A DNA stretch of 64,000 nt from assembly GCF_022682495.2 (NCBI RefSeq), contig NC_071392.1:74856097-74920096 (forward strand). Reading direction: 5' to 3'. This document shows positions 1 through 10,749 of the stretch, piece by piece. Position 1 is the stretch's first letter; every line of letters starts with the position of its first letter. Under the pieces are notes generated by a model, which was given only the letters and a program-made list of their open reading frames with translations, made no database searches and was not told the origin of the DNA. The position numbers and the translations under genes are program-made. This DNA comes from Desmodus rotundus. Lineage: Eukaryota; Chordata; Mammalia; Chiroptera; Phyllostomidae.

Positions 1-649
1 CAAAGTACAGTTTCTACTGAATATGTTTTGCTTTTTCACCATGTTGAAGTTGAAAAACCATAGGGGACAATATATACATCACAGTGCTCCTTCTCCCGCC
101 CAATCTCCCCTCACTCCCTTACAGATGCTGCTGCCAAAGTTCTCCCCAATAATTAGGCACAAATCTCTGTCTCCAAGTGTTTCCCATGATCCTGACCTAG
201 TCAGAGAAGGACCAGGCTGAGCTCCGACTGGGGCGTGTACATGTTTGGATACACTCTAGAACGTAGTCAGAGCCTCCTGCAGGCAGCGGGGTTTATGAGG
301 CTGAAGTGTGAGGGAGAGGTGGAGGCCTGTGGCGGAGTGGGTGGACGAGAAGATCAGGAGACAGGTGAAAACAAAGTAGCCACTGAGCTCACCGATCTGC
401 TATTGTTAACAAACTAGGATGTCTCCAATTTTCATTGTTATAAATGAAAAACACTGCAATGTATCTTGATGCCTAAATTCTTTGGTCCACAATGCCGATC
501 ACTTTCTTTAGGATGTATTTTGAGCAATGAAACTATGAATTAAAGAACATAAGCATTTTTGAGGCTGCCAGAACTTCTCAAGACCCCTATTCACACTTAA
601 TTAATTAATTTATTTAATTTTACTTACTTTTAATGTTCACTGGAGGATA

Positions 650-812
650 TGTTTTATTTACTTATTTTGAGAGAGAAACATCAATGTGAGAGAGAAACTT
701 TATCTCTTGCCTCCTGTACGCACCCCAACCAGGGGTGGAACCCGCAACCTAGCTATGTGCCCTGACCGGTGTGTGGGACGACCGTCCAACCAACTGAGCC
801 ACCAGGCAGGGC
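650..812 (-). mobile_element. Old VES-type tRNA-derived SINE
   Basis: The reverse strand reads GGCCCTGCCTGGTGGCTCAG, then a B-box-like GGTTCCACCC and a CT-rich tail before ACATTGATGTTTCTCTC. It is diverged from the young copies. Confidence 0.65.
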
Positions 813-949
813 CACACTGCATTTAAACAGCAGCCTGCTTCAGCCAAACTCCTAAATGTGTAAGAGACATGACTTAGGGAAGGTCATTGCATTGAGTCAG
901 CGGGAAAGTTAATTATTCATTTGAATTGGGTTTTGCAGAAGGCTCCTGA

Positions 950-2000
950 GAGCCTAGAAGAATAAATTGAAAAGCTATTACAACTAACAGGCGAATTTAA
1001 TAAAGTGGCTATATGCAAAATTCAATAGCTTCCTCATCAACTAGCAATAACCAATTAGGAAATATAACGAGGGTGGGTGGGATCAGGGAGAAGAGAGCAT
1101 AGTCACAATAGCAACAACAGCAGCAAAACTACCAAGATTGGCTTTACTGATGGGCAAATGGGAAAACTCTATCTGAAAAATGTGTTAACTTCTCTAGGAC
1201 ACATGGAATAATGAATTGCCCCTATTTGCCATGTATAATGCGCACCCACGTTTTTGGCCAAACTTTCAGGAAAAAAAATCTCTTTTTAATTTTTTAATTG
1301 AATTTTGATTTATTTACATCTAGACACTTGTTGGGGGTTTTTTGGTATTATAAAGGAATTTTAGCATTTATATTTGAACATATTGTGGTACAAGAAATTT
1401 TATGTAACAAGTAATTACAAAACACAAGAACAGATACAAGGTATTTCATGTACTACCCATGTATAATGTGCATCCTTATTTTCCCCCTAATATTTGGGCA
1501 AAAAGTGCACATTATACACAGCGAAATGCAGTAGATGGAAAGGCATGCCATGTTCTTAAATGGAAGACTGAATATGCTAACTTGTAGACTTAACACAGTC
1601 CAATGAAAACTCCAAAGAGATTCGTTGCTTTGTTGCTGTTGAGCACACCAGTTATTCTGAAGTTTAGCAGAAGAAATACATGGACAAGAATAGCTAAGGA
1701 AAGTATTTGAAGATGAATAAGAAGGAATTTCGCCCCACCAGATATTACATATACAATAAAGCTAAGATAATGAAGAGTGTGGCCCTGATATGAGTTGGCA
1801 GACACACCAGGGGTCATACTCACAAACAGATGTTACTGTGCAAGAATCTAGTGTCCAAAGAAGGAGGCATCACAGTCCTGTCAGAGGAGGCTGCATTATT
1901 TAATCAATGGTATAGAGACAATTTGTTAACCATTGGGAGGAAAAAAGACGCTTTCTCTCTCACCACACATCCAAATAAATAGAGTCCAGGTGATAAAAGG
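950..2000 (+). mobile_element. L1 ORF2-derived remnant (with a TIR element inside)
   Basis: Segments such as GAAAAGCTATTACAACTAAC and ATTCAATAGCTTCCTCATCA, and then 1560-2000 including CACATCCAAATAAATAGAGT, read like decayed L1 ORF2 3' sequence. It is interrupted at 1221-1533. Confidence 0.6.
1221..1533. mobile_element. Palindromic TIR (MITE-like) DNA element, copy 1
   Basis: Left end TATTTGCCATGTATAATGCG and right end, in reverse complement, TGCATTTCGCTGTGTATAAT. A third related motif (CATGTATAATGTGCATCC) lies inside near 1449. No coding capacity. Family not identified. Confidence 0.6.
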
Positions 2001-2007
2001 GTTCAGT

Positions 2008-2577
2008 GTTTTTATGAGTTGAATTATATCCTTTGAGGGAAGAGATGTGCTGATGTCTTAACCACCAGTACCTCAGAATGTGACCTTACTTGGAAATAGG
2101 AATGTTGCAGATGTAACTACTGTATTTTGCAGTGTATAATGAGTCCTTTTCTGCCCAAATTTTTAGGGAAAAATAAGGATGTGCATTATGCATGGGTATA
2201 ATGACTACACACCATGGGTATAATAATCCCATGTGTAATGCGCACAAAAACAATAGGTGCGAATTATACATGGCAAAATATGGTCACTAAGATAAGGTCA
2301 TACTAGAGTAGGGTAGGCCCCTAACCCACTGTGACTAGTAACCTGATAAGAAGACAGATGGGAGTTTCATGGTTCCAAAGCCAAGTACCTTCAGGGGCTA
2401 CCAGAAGCTTGAAGAGGGAAGAAAGGGTCCTTCCTCCCCTGCAAATTTCAGGTGAAACACGGCCCAGCTATCACCAGACTTCTTGGCCTCCAGAACCGTG
2501 AGACCATAAATTTCTCTGTTGCTCAAAACCACCTGGTTTGTGGTATTTTGTTACAGCAGCCCAAGGAAACTAATACA
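2008..2577 (+). mobile_element. MaLR (MLT1-like) LTR, split by a TIR element
   Basis: Reads GAATTATATCCTTTGAGGGA, CCAGTACCTCAGAATGTGAC, then after the insertion GATAAGGTCATACTAGAGTA and finally GTGGTATTTTGTTACAGCAG ... AAACTAATACA, the typical MLT1 LTR ends. Only LTR sequence is present. Confidence 0.75.
2118..2283. mobile_element. Palindromic TIR (MITE-like) element, copy 2, inside the LTR
   Basis: Starts CTGTATTTTGCAGTGTATAA and ends TTATACATGGCAAAATATGG, inverted copies of one another. It divides the MLT1-like LTR, and ACTA flanks it on both sides. Confidence 0.65.
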
Positions 2578-2610
2578 CATGTATAGCTTAGAACTATTTT
2601 AAAAATTCAG

Positions 2611-2782
2611 GCCGAGCTGGTGTGGCTCAGTGGATTGAATGCCGGTGAACAAACCAAAAGGACACCTGTTCAATTCCTGGTTGAGGCACATGCCTGGGTT
2701 GCAGGCTGATGTTTCTCTCCCTTCCTCCCCTCCCACCCCTCTCTCTAATAAATAAATAAAATCTTTAAAAAATAAATAAATA
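2611..2782 (+). mobile_element. VES-type SINE
   Basis: Head GAGCTGGTGTGGCTCAGTGG, TTCAATTCCTGGTTGAGGCA B-box region, tail CTCTCTAATAAATAAATAAA. Confidence 0.85.
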
Positions 2783-2992
2783 GCCCTGGCTGGTGTGGCT
2801 CAGTGGATTGAGCGCCAGATTGCAAACCAAAGGGTCGCCAGTTTGATTCCCTGTCAGGACACATGCCTGGGTTGCAGGCCAGGTCCTCAGTTGGGGGTGC
2901 ACAAGTGGCAACCACACATTGATGTTTCTCTCCCTCTCTTTCTCCCTCCCTTCCCCTCTCTCTAAAAATAAATAACATCTTTTAAATAAATA
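2783..2992 (+). mobile_element. VES-type SINE, abutting the previous copy
   Basis: Near-complete: head GCCCTGGCTGGTGTGGCTCA, TTGATTCCCTGTCAGGACAC, ACATTGATGTTTCTCTCCCT and an A/T tail. The two copies are head-to-tail with the A-tail of the first as target. Confidence 0.9.
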
Positions 2993-3019
2993 AATATTCA
3001 AAGAGAATATAGTTTAAAA

Positions 3020-3026
<7 letters not shown>

Positions 3027-3051
<25 letters not shown>
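3027..3051. repeat. (TA)n microsatellite
   Basis: About 12 TA units in a row, preceded by GTGTG. Confidence 0.9.
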
Positions 3052-3059
3052 TTTCAAAG

Positions 3060-3987
3060 ACAGTGAGGACTTTATAAGCATAAAAGCATTGGAAAAAATC
3101 CAAAGGGAAAATCAATACTTCATATATATTTTTCAAAAGCTTAAGCTTACAAAAAAAATAGCTTTACCAAAACTCAAAAGTAAACAGCAAACTGGGAGAT
3201 GTTGGGCTACAAAATGACAAGTGACCATTATTTTTAATATATAAGGAGAACTCTAAAGCCCCGATAGAAAATTGGGTGAAGATCAGGAACAGACAACCCA
3301 CAGAATGCGTGTGACTGAAAACATAAAAAAAATGTTTAACTTCATTAATAATCAAATCCTTATAAATTAAATGATAATTTTCACCTTTCATATGAATGAT
3401 ATTTCATGTGCTAGTGCTACCAATAAGGGGTGCAGTAAAAACTGTTCCCCCTCCATGTCACAGTATAAATGTCTAAATTCGTTGGAATGCAATCTGGTGC
3501 TAGGTGCGAAGAGACTGTTAAACACCCGTACACTTGACTGAGTAACTCTCCTTCTAAAAATCTAACTTAAGGGAACAATTAAAACACAGGCGAACATTTA
3601 TGTATGAAGATGTTCTCACTGCATTATTTATGATAACGACAGATTAGAACAACTTCAATGTCCGGCAATCCAGAGATTGTTGCTCAACCACATAAACGTT
3701 AAATAGTGCAACCATTAAAGGGAGTGATTTCAGTCTATTTAAAGACATGGAAAATATTCACAATAAAAATGTAAAACTAAAAATCTCACTATCATATGTG
3801 TACTATAAACCAAATTCTATAAAACACATATCTTCAGGGTGGGGAAAGGATTAAAATCAGCTAAAATATTTAGCTTTTCTTCCAGACAGTGTGATTTATG
3901 GAGAGTTTTAAGTTTTTTATATTGTGGTAAAATATATGTAACATAAAATTCACCATTTTTAAGTGTATAATTCATGGACATTAAATA
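3060..3987 (+). mobile_element. L1 remnant, ORF2 3' end and 3' UTR
   Basis: Decayed L1 sequence, including the motif TATTGTGGTAAAATATATGT near 3920. It is interrupted by a mariner element and continues at 4709-4930. Confidence 0.65.
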
Positions 3988-4708
3988 TTGGGTTAGCCAA
4001 AAAGTTTGTTTGGTTTTTTCCATAAGATGGCTTGTAGTAGTGCTTGGTTGTCTTTAACTTCATTTGAAACAATTTTGTTTGATTGTGGTGTGAAAGCTAT
4101 CACATCATCGTACACTTAAAAGAAAACACCAAAGTTGGTGAATTTCTTGTAGCCATTTTACTATTGACATGGAAGAAGATAGGTGACATTTTTGGCATAT
4201 TATGCTTTATCATTTCAAGAAAGGTAAAAACTCAACTGAAATGCAAAAAAAGATTTGTGCAGTGTATGGAGAAGGTATGTGACTGACTGAATGTGTCAAA
4301 AGCAGTTTGCAAAGTTTTATGCTGGAGATTTCTTGCTGGACAATGCTTCACAGTCAAATAGACCAGTTGAAGTTGATAGCGATCAAATCAAGACATTAAT
4401 TGAGCCCTAGCTGGTGTGGCTCAGTGGATTGAGTGCCGGTTCAATTCCCAGTCAGGGCACGTGCCTGGGTTGCCAGTTGGGGGTACCCGAGAGGCAACCA
4501 CACATTGCTGTTTCTCTCCTTCTCTTTCTCTAAAAATAAACAAATAAAATCTTTAAAAAAGACATTAATTGAGAACAATTAACATTATACCATGCAGAAG
4601 ATGGCCAACATACTCAAAATATCCAAATCAATAAAATTATTGGTGAAAACAAAAAATGTGTCTTCCATTTTTCAGAAAAAACTAAACGGACATTTTGGCC
4701 AACCGGCA
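3988..4708 (+). mobile_element. Mariner DNA transposon, internally decayed, holding a SINE
   Basis: Starts TTGGGTTAGCCAAAAAGTTT and ends TTTTGGCCAACCGG, inverted terminal repeats flanked by TA on each side (3986-3987, 4709-4710). Transposase relics are recognisable, e.g. the stretch coding for a frame around TTTCAAGAAAGGTAAAAACT, but the element is too short and broken to be active. Confidence 0.85.
4404..4559 (+). mobile_element. VES-type SINE inserted in the mariner
   Basis: Head CCCTAGCTGGTGTGGCTCAG, with internal deletions. Flanked by the direct repeat AGACATTAATTGA at 4391-4403 and 4560-4572. Confidence 0.9.
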
Positions 4709-4930
4709 TATCCACAATGTTGTGTAACCATCACCATCATCTATTTCCAGAAATTTTCCATCATCCCAAACTGAAACCCTGTACCCATTAAACAATAACT
4801 CCCACTGCTCCTCCCTCCAGCCTCTGGTGACCTCTGTTCTGCTTTGTGTCTCTGCATTTGCCCATTCTAGGTCTCTTATATAAGTGGAATCACACAATAT
4901 TTTCCTTTGGTGGCTAATTTCACTTAGTGA
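4709..4930 (+). mobile_element. L1 3' end, continuation beyond the mariner
   Basis: Reads ACCATCACCATCATCTATTT, then CCCAAACTGAAACCCTGTAC and TATATAAGTGGAATCACACA, the usual continuation of the sequence left of the mariner. Confidence 0.65.
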
Positions 4931-5302
4931 AAAGGACTGAATGTTTATGTCACCCCCGCCCCCACCACCAAATTCATTTGTTGAAATCCTAGCCCCCGAA
5001 GTGATGGTGTTAACAGGCGGGGCCTTTGGGAGATGATTAGGTCATGAGGGTGGACCCTCATGAATGGAATTAGTGCCCTTGTAAAAGAGACCCCAGAGGA
5101 TCCCTTGCCCCTTCGGCCAGGTGAGGTTACAGTGAAATGACGCCCATCCGTGAGGAAGCTGGTCCTCACCAGACACAGAATTTGCTGTAGCCGTGATCTC
5201 GGACTTCCCAGCCTCCAGAACTATTATAAATAAATTTCTATTTTTCACAAGCCACCCAACAATGCTATTCTGTTATAGCGCCTTGAATGGACTAAGATAT
5301 TT
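4931..5302 (+). mobile_element. MaLR (MST/MLT1-type) LTR
   Basis: Reads GGACTGAATGTTTATGTCAC, GGCGGGGCCTTTGGGAGATG, CTTCCCAGCCTCCAGAACTA and TATTCTGTTATAGCGCC ... GGACTAAGA: an almost complete LTR. No internal proviral genes are seen beside it. Confidence 0.85.
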
Positions 5303-5332
5303 AAGCACAGCATTTTCAAGGTCCATCATGTA

Positions 5333-5507
5333 GCCCTGGCCAGGCAATTCAGTTGGTTACAGCATCACCCTGATATGCCAAGGTTGTGGGTTCGAAACCC
5401 GCTCAGTGCAAATGCAAGAATCTATCAACAAAGGCATAAGTAAGTGGAGCAAAATATCTCTCCCCCTCAAAAAAAAGTCAAGAAATAATTATTTTTAAAT
5501 AAAAAGA
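5333..5507 (+). mobile_element. tRNA-derived bat SINE, older subfamily
   Basis: Head GCCCTGGCCAGGCAATTCAG, B-box GGTTCGAAACC, tail of A/T. Direct repeats CCATCATGT lie at both ends (5323-5331 and about 5509-5517). Confidence 0.8.
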
Positions 5508-7530
5508 CCCATCATGTTGTAGCATGTATCTTGCCCTCCAGAACTTAAAATCTCTTGGGAGGAGACTTGGCCTTTCTCTCACTTCCCCCCTTTGGCCCCT
5601 CACCAAGCTGTAACAGTTCAAATGGTTCACTTGGGAAAGGACACCAGTCCCTTGTTAAGACTAAATTGTCTAAATCTCACAGAGGTGCCTCAAACCCAGT
5701 GGCCACGAGTAGGTCCTTGGGAGCCTTAGAGGCTCTCCCTGCCCTGGCCCAGGTGGGCAGCTGTCCAGCCCTAGGAACCTTTCTACTTCCTGGAATCCGA
5801 GGCAGCCCCACCCTCAGCCCACCCCCTACCCACAGAGGAGGGGCTGGCCATAGAGATCACCTTCATTATATTCACTTAAGTGCCTGCTGGCTACCAAATA
5901 TGCCCTGGGGCCTGGACAGACAGAAACATAACCCACCCCACCCACCCTCCTGCAGGTTGAACCCCAGCAGGGAGGACAAACCCAGAAATAGAATTTCAGT
6001 GGCCCTTGAGGGATCCAAAGGTACTCTGGGTGTGTAAGGGGGTCGGGGGACGCGGCATGGGTCACTGGCTAGATTGCTGGGGAGACAGAGGGAACTCTGA
6101 GGCTGCATGAGAGCCTGCCTTCCCCAGAGAAAGAGGGGCTGGGAAACATGGGAGGCAGTCGGGGACTGAAAGCCACAGTGGGCACCAGCGCATGACCGAC
6201 TTCCCTCCCCGCACAAGAAGCGGCAGTGGCGCGGGTGACTGGCCCTGCGCTGCAAGATTCTGCTCCGCAGGGCCGCAGAGGCACTGGTGAGCCGACCGCT
6301 GGAGGTACGGGGCCCAGGTGATGGGCCAGCAGGCAGCGAGCGGAAGAACAGGCAGCACGCAGCGAATAGGATGCCTACGTGCAGACTCCAAAAGACGCCT
6401 GAAGCAGGGCTGCGACAGCGAACCAGCTAAGCTACCTAAGTTTCCTAGAGGATGGTATTTTTAAATGAAGGAAGGAACTCCAAGCCCAGCCTAGGACTGG
6501 TCTGGCCTGGCAAGGGGTGGCAGTGGCAGGGTTATTCTTCTTTGGAGGTTTTAAAGGGAATGGCTCTCAGACGGAAGCCTACCACTCTTCCAAAATTATC
6601 TAGCTTCTGAATAAAAGACTCCTTTCCTTTTTCATCAAACCTCTGCCTCCAGAGTTTGCCTGTGTTCAGCGGCAGGCAGCTGAATCCCACTTTGGTGAGT
6701 AACAGGTGTGCAGAGAGGACTCACTCGTGCGTTAGCCTAAGTCCGGGTGGACTGTGTGTCCCGAGTTTGGTGGAGATGCTGGGGTTCTTGGGCAGGCAGT
6801 GGGTTTCCTGTCCCAGAAGGTCTGCAAGCAGAGGGAAAGGGACCTCTCGCCTTTCTGCCCAGCTTTCTCTTCTGTTGTCCTCATCCGGGACTCTGGCTGT
6901 GGGGACAGGGATGGCACATGCATTTTACCTAATGAGATGATCCTTAGCATGCACCCCACACGCTGAGCACTCACTCAGCAGTTGTTAGCTGCTTAGGAAC
7001 TATTGTCCGAGTTCAGAGCGCTGGTCCTCCCGGGGACAGCAAGAGAGCAGAGGCAAAGGGTTCTCCCCCTTGGCCAGCTGTACCCACATGCAGCTGGCTT
7101 CGGGGCAGGAGCGCCCAGCTGGCAGCTGTCCCCACAGGCAGGGAAGCAAGGGTATGTGATTTCCTGAGCAGTCACTTCAACCCTAATGTCCCTTTAATAG
7201 TCCTTGTCAGAGTGCCATGTCTCTCCCCAGAGGTTTTCATAACTGTGGGAAATAAATAGCCATTAGCTGACCTCCAGGGGAATGAGGATGTCTGCAGATT
7301 CCAGGAAAGGCCGTTATAAAACCAAGAAGAGCCAGTGCACCCTCCGGGTACTGGCAACCGCAACGCAAAGCCAAGGTATGGAGCTCTGGCTACTGCCAAG
7401 GAAATCACAAAATAAATGTACTCACAGCTCAAACTCTCTTTTTACCTACTGTTATTGTGTATATGGGGTACAAGAGGCCTCTGGAGGTAGCACAGGAGAG
7501 GCAGAGAGAGGGGAAAACACACTGTAAAAA
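5508..7530. other. Intergenic sequence, no gene recognised
   Basis: Open frames of up to 160 codons occur by chance in GC-rich stretches (5555-6400). None has a recognisable domain or splice context. Confidence 0.4.
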
Positions 7531-7534
7531 TGTG

Positions 7535-7685
7535 TAATGAATGGATGGGGATGGGAGATGATTTGACTTTGGGTGGTGGACACACGAGGCAATATACAGA
7601 TCATGTATCATAGGAGTCTACACTTGAAACCTATATAATCTTGTTAACCGATGCCACCCAAGTAAATTTAATTTTAAAAAATTAA
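7535..7685 (+). mobile_element. L1 3' UTR fragment
   Basis: Reads GATTTGACTTTGGGTGG, GATCATGTATCATAGGAGTC and CTTGTTAACCGATGCCACCC, closely matching a second fragment at 61395-61520 in this window. Confidence 0.7.
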
Positions 7686-7689
7686 TTGA

Positions 7690-9140
7690 TTTTTTAAAAT
7701 GTGATGACTGGTTTCTTTCTTCTGGGACTTGGGGGGAAAGGAGCTAGTCAAGCAATGGAATTCATTTTTAAGTTAATAATTCATTATAAAAACCTGGCAT
7801 TATTGATTACATGAAGGAAGTTTTAAAAGGCTTCACTGCCATCCAAAGAACACATGAGAAGAAAAAGGTCCTTGAGAAGAAAAATGTCCTTGCTTTTCTC
7901 ACCATGTGATATGAAAAAGAGATACCATTTTTAACTCTAAAAACATTTGATGAAGCTGGCAAAAAGTGTTTTCAAATACCAAGTATGTAGTTCCTTTAAA
8001 CAGGCCCCTGAGACAGAGCTCTGGGCCAGCTCGTAGCCCGGCTCTGGTCCTTGCTTAGGCAGCCAAGAAATCTTAGGAGGGTGACATCCTGCTTCCATCA
8101 GCCATGAGGCCGGGATGGACACAGTGGCCAGAGTCATTGCCAGGATCACCTGAGAGAAGAGATACAAAAGGGCTTCAGACAAGCCCTGCTCAGCCAGTCT
8201 GCCTGAAATGAGCGGTGCTCAAACCCAGCCGCCCTGATGGGGGCGGCGTGACCAGAACTCTGCAGCACTCGACTGAGCCCCTGTCACAGCCTGTCCACCT
8301 TTCCTCGGGCAAGCTGTGTCCACTTCTCCAGCGGCCAGCCTGCCTGACCCTGCCCAGGAAGGCTCAGAAAGAAGGGAGGAAGATGACTCCCTTTGTTCTC
8401 CCTCTTCTATCTGGAGAAAAGTTTAAAACCAGTAGCGGGGGGAGGGGCCCACCACCCCTGGCCCACTCACCCCCTAGAGCCCTCCCAAGGGATAGAGAGG
8501 GTCTAGGTCCCAGGACTGCCTCAGGGTCCTAGGACAGCTTCAGAAAGGCCCCAGGTCCCAAGCTGAGGTTGATTGGCAGCCCCCCAACCCTGCCTTTGCC
8601 CATACTCAACTTCATCTAGAGCCTGTAGCTATGTCCCTGCCCCATCTCAACAGATGATGAACGGTTGGCAAGCAGGACAAGGGAAGCCCATGCTCTTTCA
8701 GGAAACTCTCTTGTACCAGACGGGAAAACGAGGCCCCTGGGAAGGAAGGGCAGCAAAGATCAGATGAGAACAGAGCACTGGCCTGGGAGTTAGAAGACCT
8801 GGGCCCATGCCATGCTCCTTCCCCGCCGGGGCCTCGGTTCTCCCTGTCTCTGAAATGGGGATTGGAGTCATCAATCTGCCTAATGTGTGAGGAGGGTCTG
8901 GGGTCTGATTTGGAGAGGATGCTTTTGGACTTCAAGTGGACACTGCTGGCTAGGAAGGGGCCCAAGCGCTCTGCCCCTAAGTTGCACATTATTTTGTGTG
9001 TGGCGCTACCCACCTCTGGAGCAACACCAGCCTGCTTTGCTCCCCAGAACCCTGCTGTGGGGCTGGTGGTGTTGAGGGCTGGCCAACTTCATTCTCTGGT
9101 AACTGATGGCCACTGTGCTGCTGGAGGGGGGTGCTTTAAA
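7690..9140. other. Intergenic sequence, no gene recognised
   Basis: Mixed unique sequence with overlapping short frames on both strands and no family signature. Confidence 0.4.
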
Positions 9141-9144
9141 AAGT

Positions 9145-9845
9145 CAAGTAGCTATAATTCTGACACCAGCCTCACTTCTGCAACCAATTTCAACGTGCCG
9201 GTGTTTGCCCCCACTCTAAGGAAATCTCCCATACCAGCTGGATGCCCCACAATCAACTATATCCTAACATTATCTACCTGGAGGTGGGATCAGATCCCAA
9301 AGGTTAAGGGTTCAGTTCCACAAGACTGTCCCCGCCTTGCCTCAGATGCTCATTGAAGATCCAGGTTGTCACCTGTGCTTCTGACTGATGGGCTCTATAT
9401 CGGAGGTTCCACCACCCCCTCCTTGTGTTCGATTAATTGCTACAGCAGCTCATAGAACTCAAAGAAACGTTTACTTACTGTAGCATGGTTTGTTACAAAA
9501 GGATGTAATTCAGAAACAGCCAGATGGAAGAGGGGCAGAGGGCAGGATGTGGGGAAAAGGTATGAGCTTCCATGACCTCTCCAGGTGCACCAGTCTCCCC
9601 TAATCTCCACCTGTTCACCAACCCAGAAGCCCTCGGAATCCAGTCCTTTTTATGGAGGTTTCACTACGTAGGCCTGATCGTTAACTCAGTGACTGGTTCA
9701 ACCTCCAGCCCCTCTCTCCTCCTGTCAGAGGGTGGGAGTGAAAGTTCCAGTTCTCAAATCACATGGTTGGTTCTCCTGGCAAAGACCAAATATACTGTAT
9801 GTTTTTCATTATAACTCATATCATATTATCTTATTAGAAGGGGGT
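9145..9845 (+). mobile_element. ERVL-type (MLT2-like) LTR
   Basis: Reads ACCTGTGCTTCTGACTGATG, CAGCAGCTCATAGAACTCAA, GAACAG-like CAGAAACAGCCAGATGGAAG, then TTTTTATGGAGGTTTCACTA and CAAATCACATGGTTGGTTCT. LTR sequence only; no internal genes are seen. Confidence 0.65.
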
Positions 9846-10518
9846 ACCTGAATCCCACCCTCTCATTGCAAATAGGATAGTGACAATGTTCTGGACCTCA
9901 CCCCCATCTGAGGCGCCACCTTCCCCAACGTGGGCTGGAATACAAAGATTCCATCTTTCCATCCAAAGGGAAAACCTCGCCAAAAGCACAATGCTTGGGT
10001 ATCTTTTGGTTGAAAAGTGCAGGCCGACAAGGCAGTGCCAAACTCGGGAAAGGTGAAAGGAAGGAAAAATGGGGAGAGACTGAAAGTGAGAAGGAGACAC
10101 TGCAGAATCACTTTCTTGCAAGGAGGCTTTTTGCAAATACAGCCTTCCGTGTGCAGCCCGTGCTGAGTGCTGAGTCTCTCCGGAGTCCCTCGGGCAGCAG
10201 CGCTGGACAGGAATGGGATGGACTCTAGCCACGGAGGCTTTAAGCAGCATCTGAGGGAAGTTGCTGGTGGACCGAGGCCCAGACAGTGCAGGGACGTTGA
10301 AAAGGAGAGAGGAAGTGAACTTTATTGAGCACCTACGGTGAAGAATGAGGCTAAGTAAGAAAAAAGAGAAAGTGAAAACATAAAATGACAGGCTGGGGAT
10401 CCATCACTTCAGCAAATGACTGTCTAGTACCTTCCACCTCATCATCATCCTCAGTAACCAATTCCTAAGGCAGCCAGGTGCACAGGTCTGGGGCTGGGAT
10501 TACAGGGTGTGAGTTCTA

Positions 10519-10732
10519 TTTTTTTTTTTAAGATTTTTAAAATTTATTTTTAGAGAGGGGGAATGGAGGAAGAAAGAGAGGGAGAGAAACATCAATGTGT
10601 GGTTGTCTCTCGTGTGAGCCCTACTGGGGACCTGGCCTGCAACCCAGGCATGTGCCCTGACTGGGAATCGAACCAGCAATCCTTTCATTCACAGGCCAGC
10701 GCTCAGTCTACTGAGCCACACCAGCCAGGGCA
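10519..10732 (-). mobile_element. VES-type SINE
   Basis: The reverse strand reads GCCCTGGCTGGTGTGGCTCA with the full body. Imperfect direct repeats GG(T/C)(G/A)TGAGTTCT flank it (near 10506-10517 and 10734-10746). Confidence 0.9.
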
Positions 10733-10749
10733 GGGCATGAGTTCTTGCC

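Noticed and set aside
2783..2880. tRNA-like head of the SINEs as a true tRNA gene
   Set aside because: The A- and B-box-like sequence belongs to a tRNA-derived SINE with tail; the cloverleaf is not intact and the unit recurs many times.
2745..3001. Two overlapping minus-strand frames of 77-78 codons
   Set aside because: They are translations of the antisense of VES SINEs; the same peptide pattern recurs at the other SINE copies (e.g. 10563, 22072, 28475, 36117, 39252, 44611).
4083..4286. 67-codon plus-strand frame in the mariner
   Set aside because: A fragment of the transposase reading frame in a broken element that also carries a SINE; not a working gene.
5555..6037. 160-codon plus-strand frame
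   Set aside because: Pro/Ser-rich chance frame with no domain, no initiation context of note and overlapping frames on the other strand.
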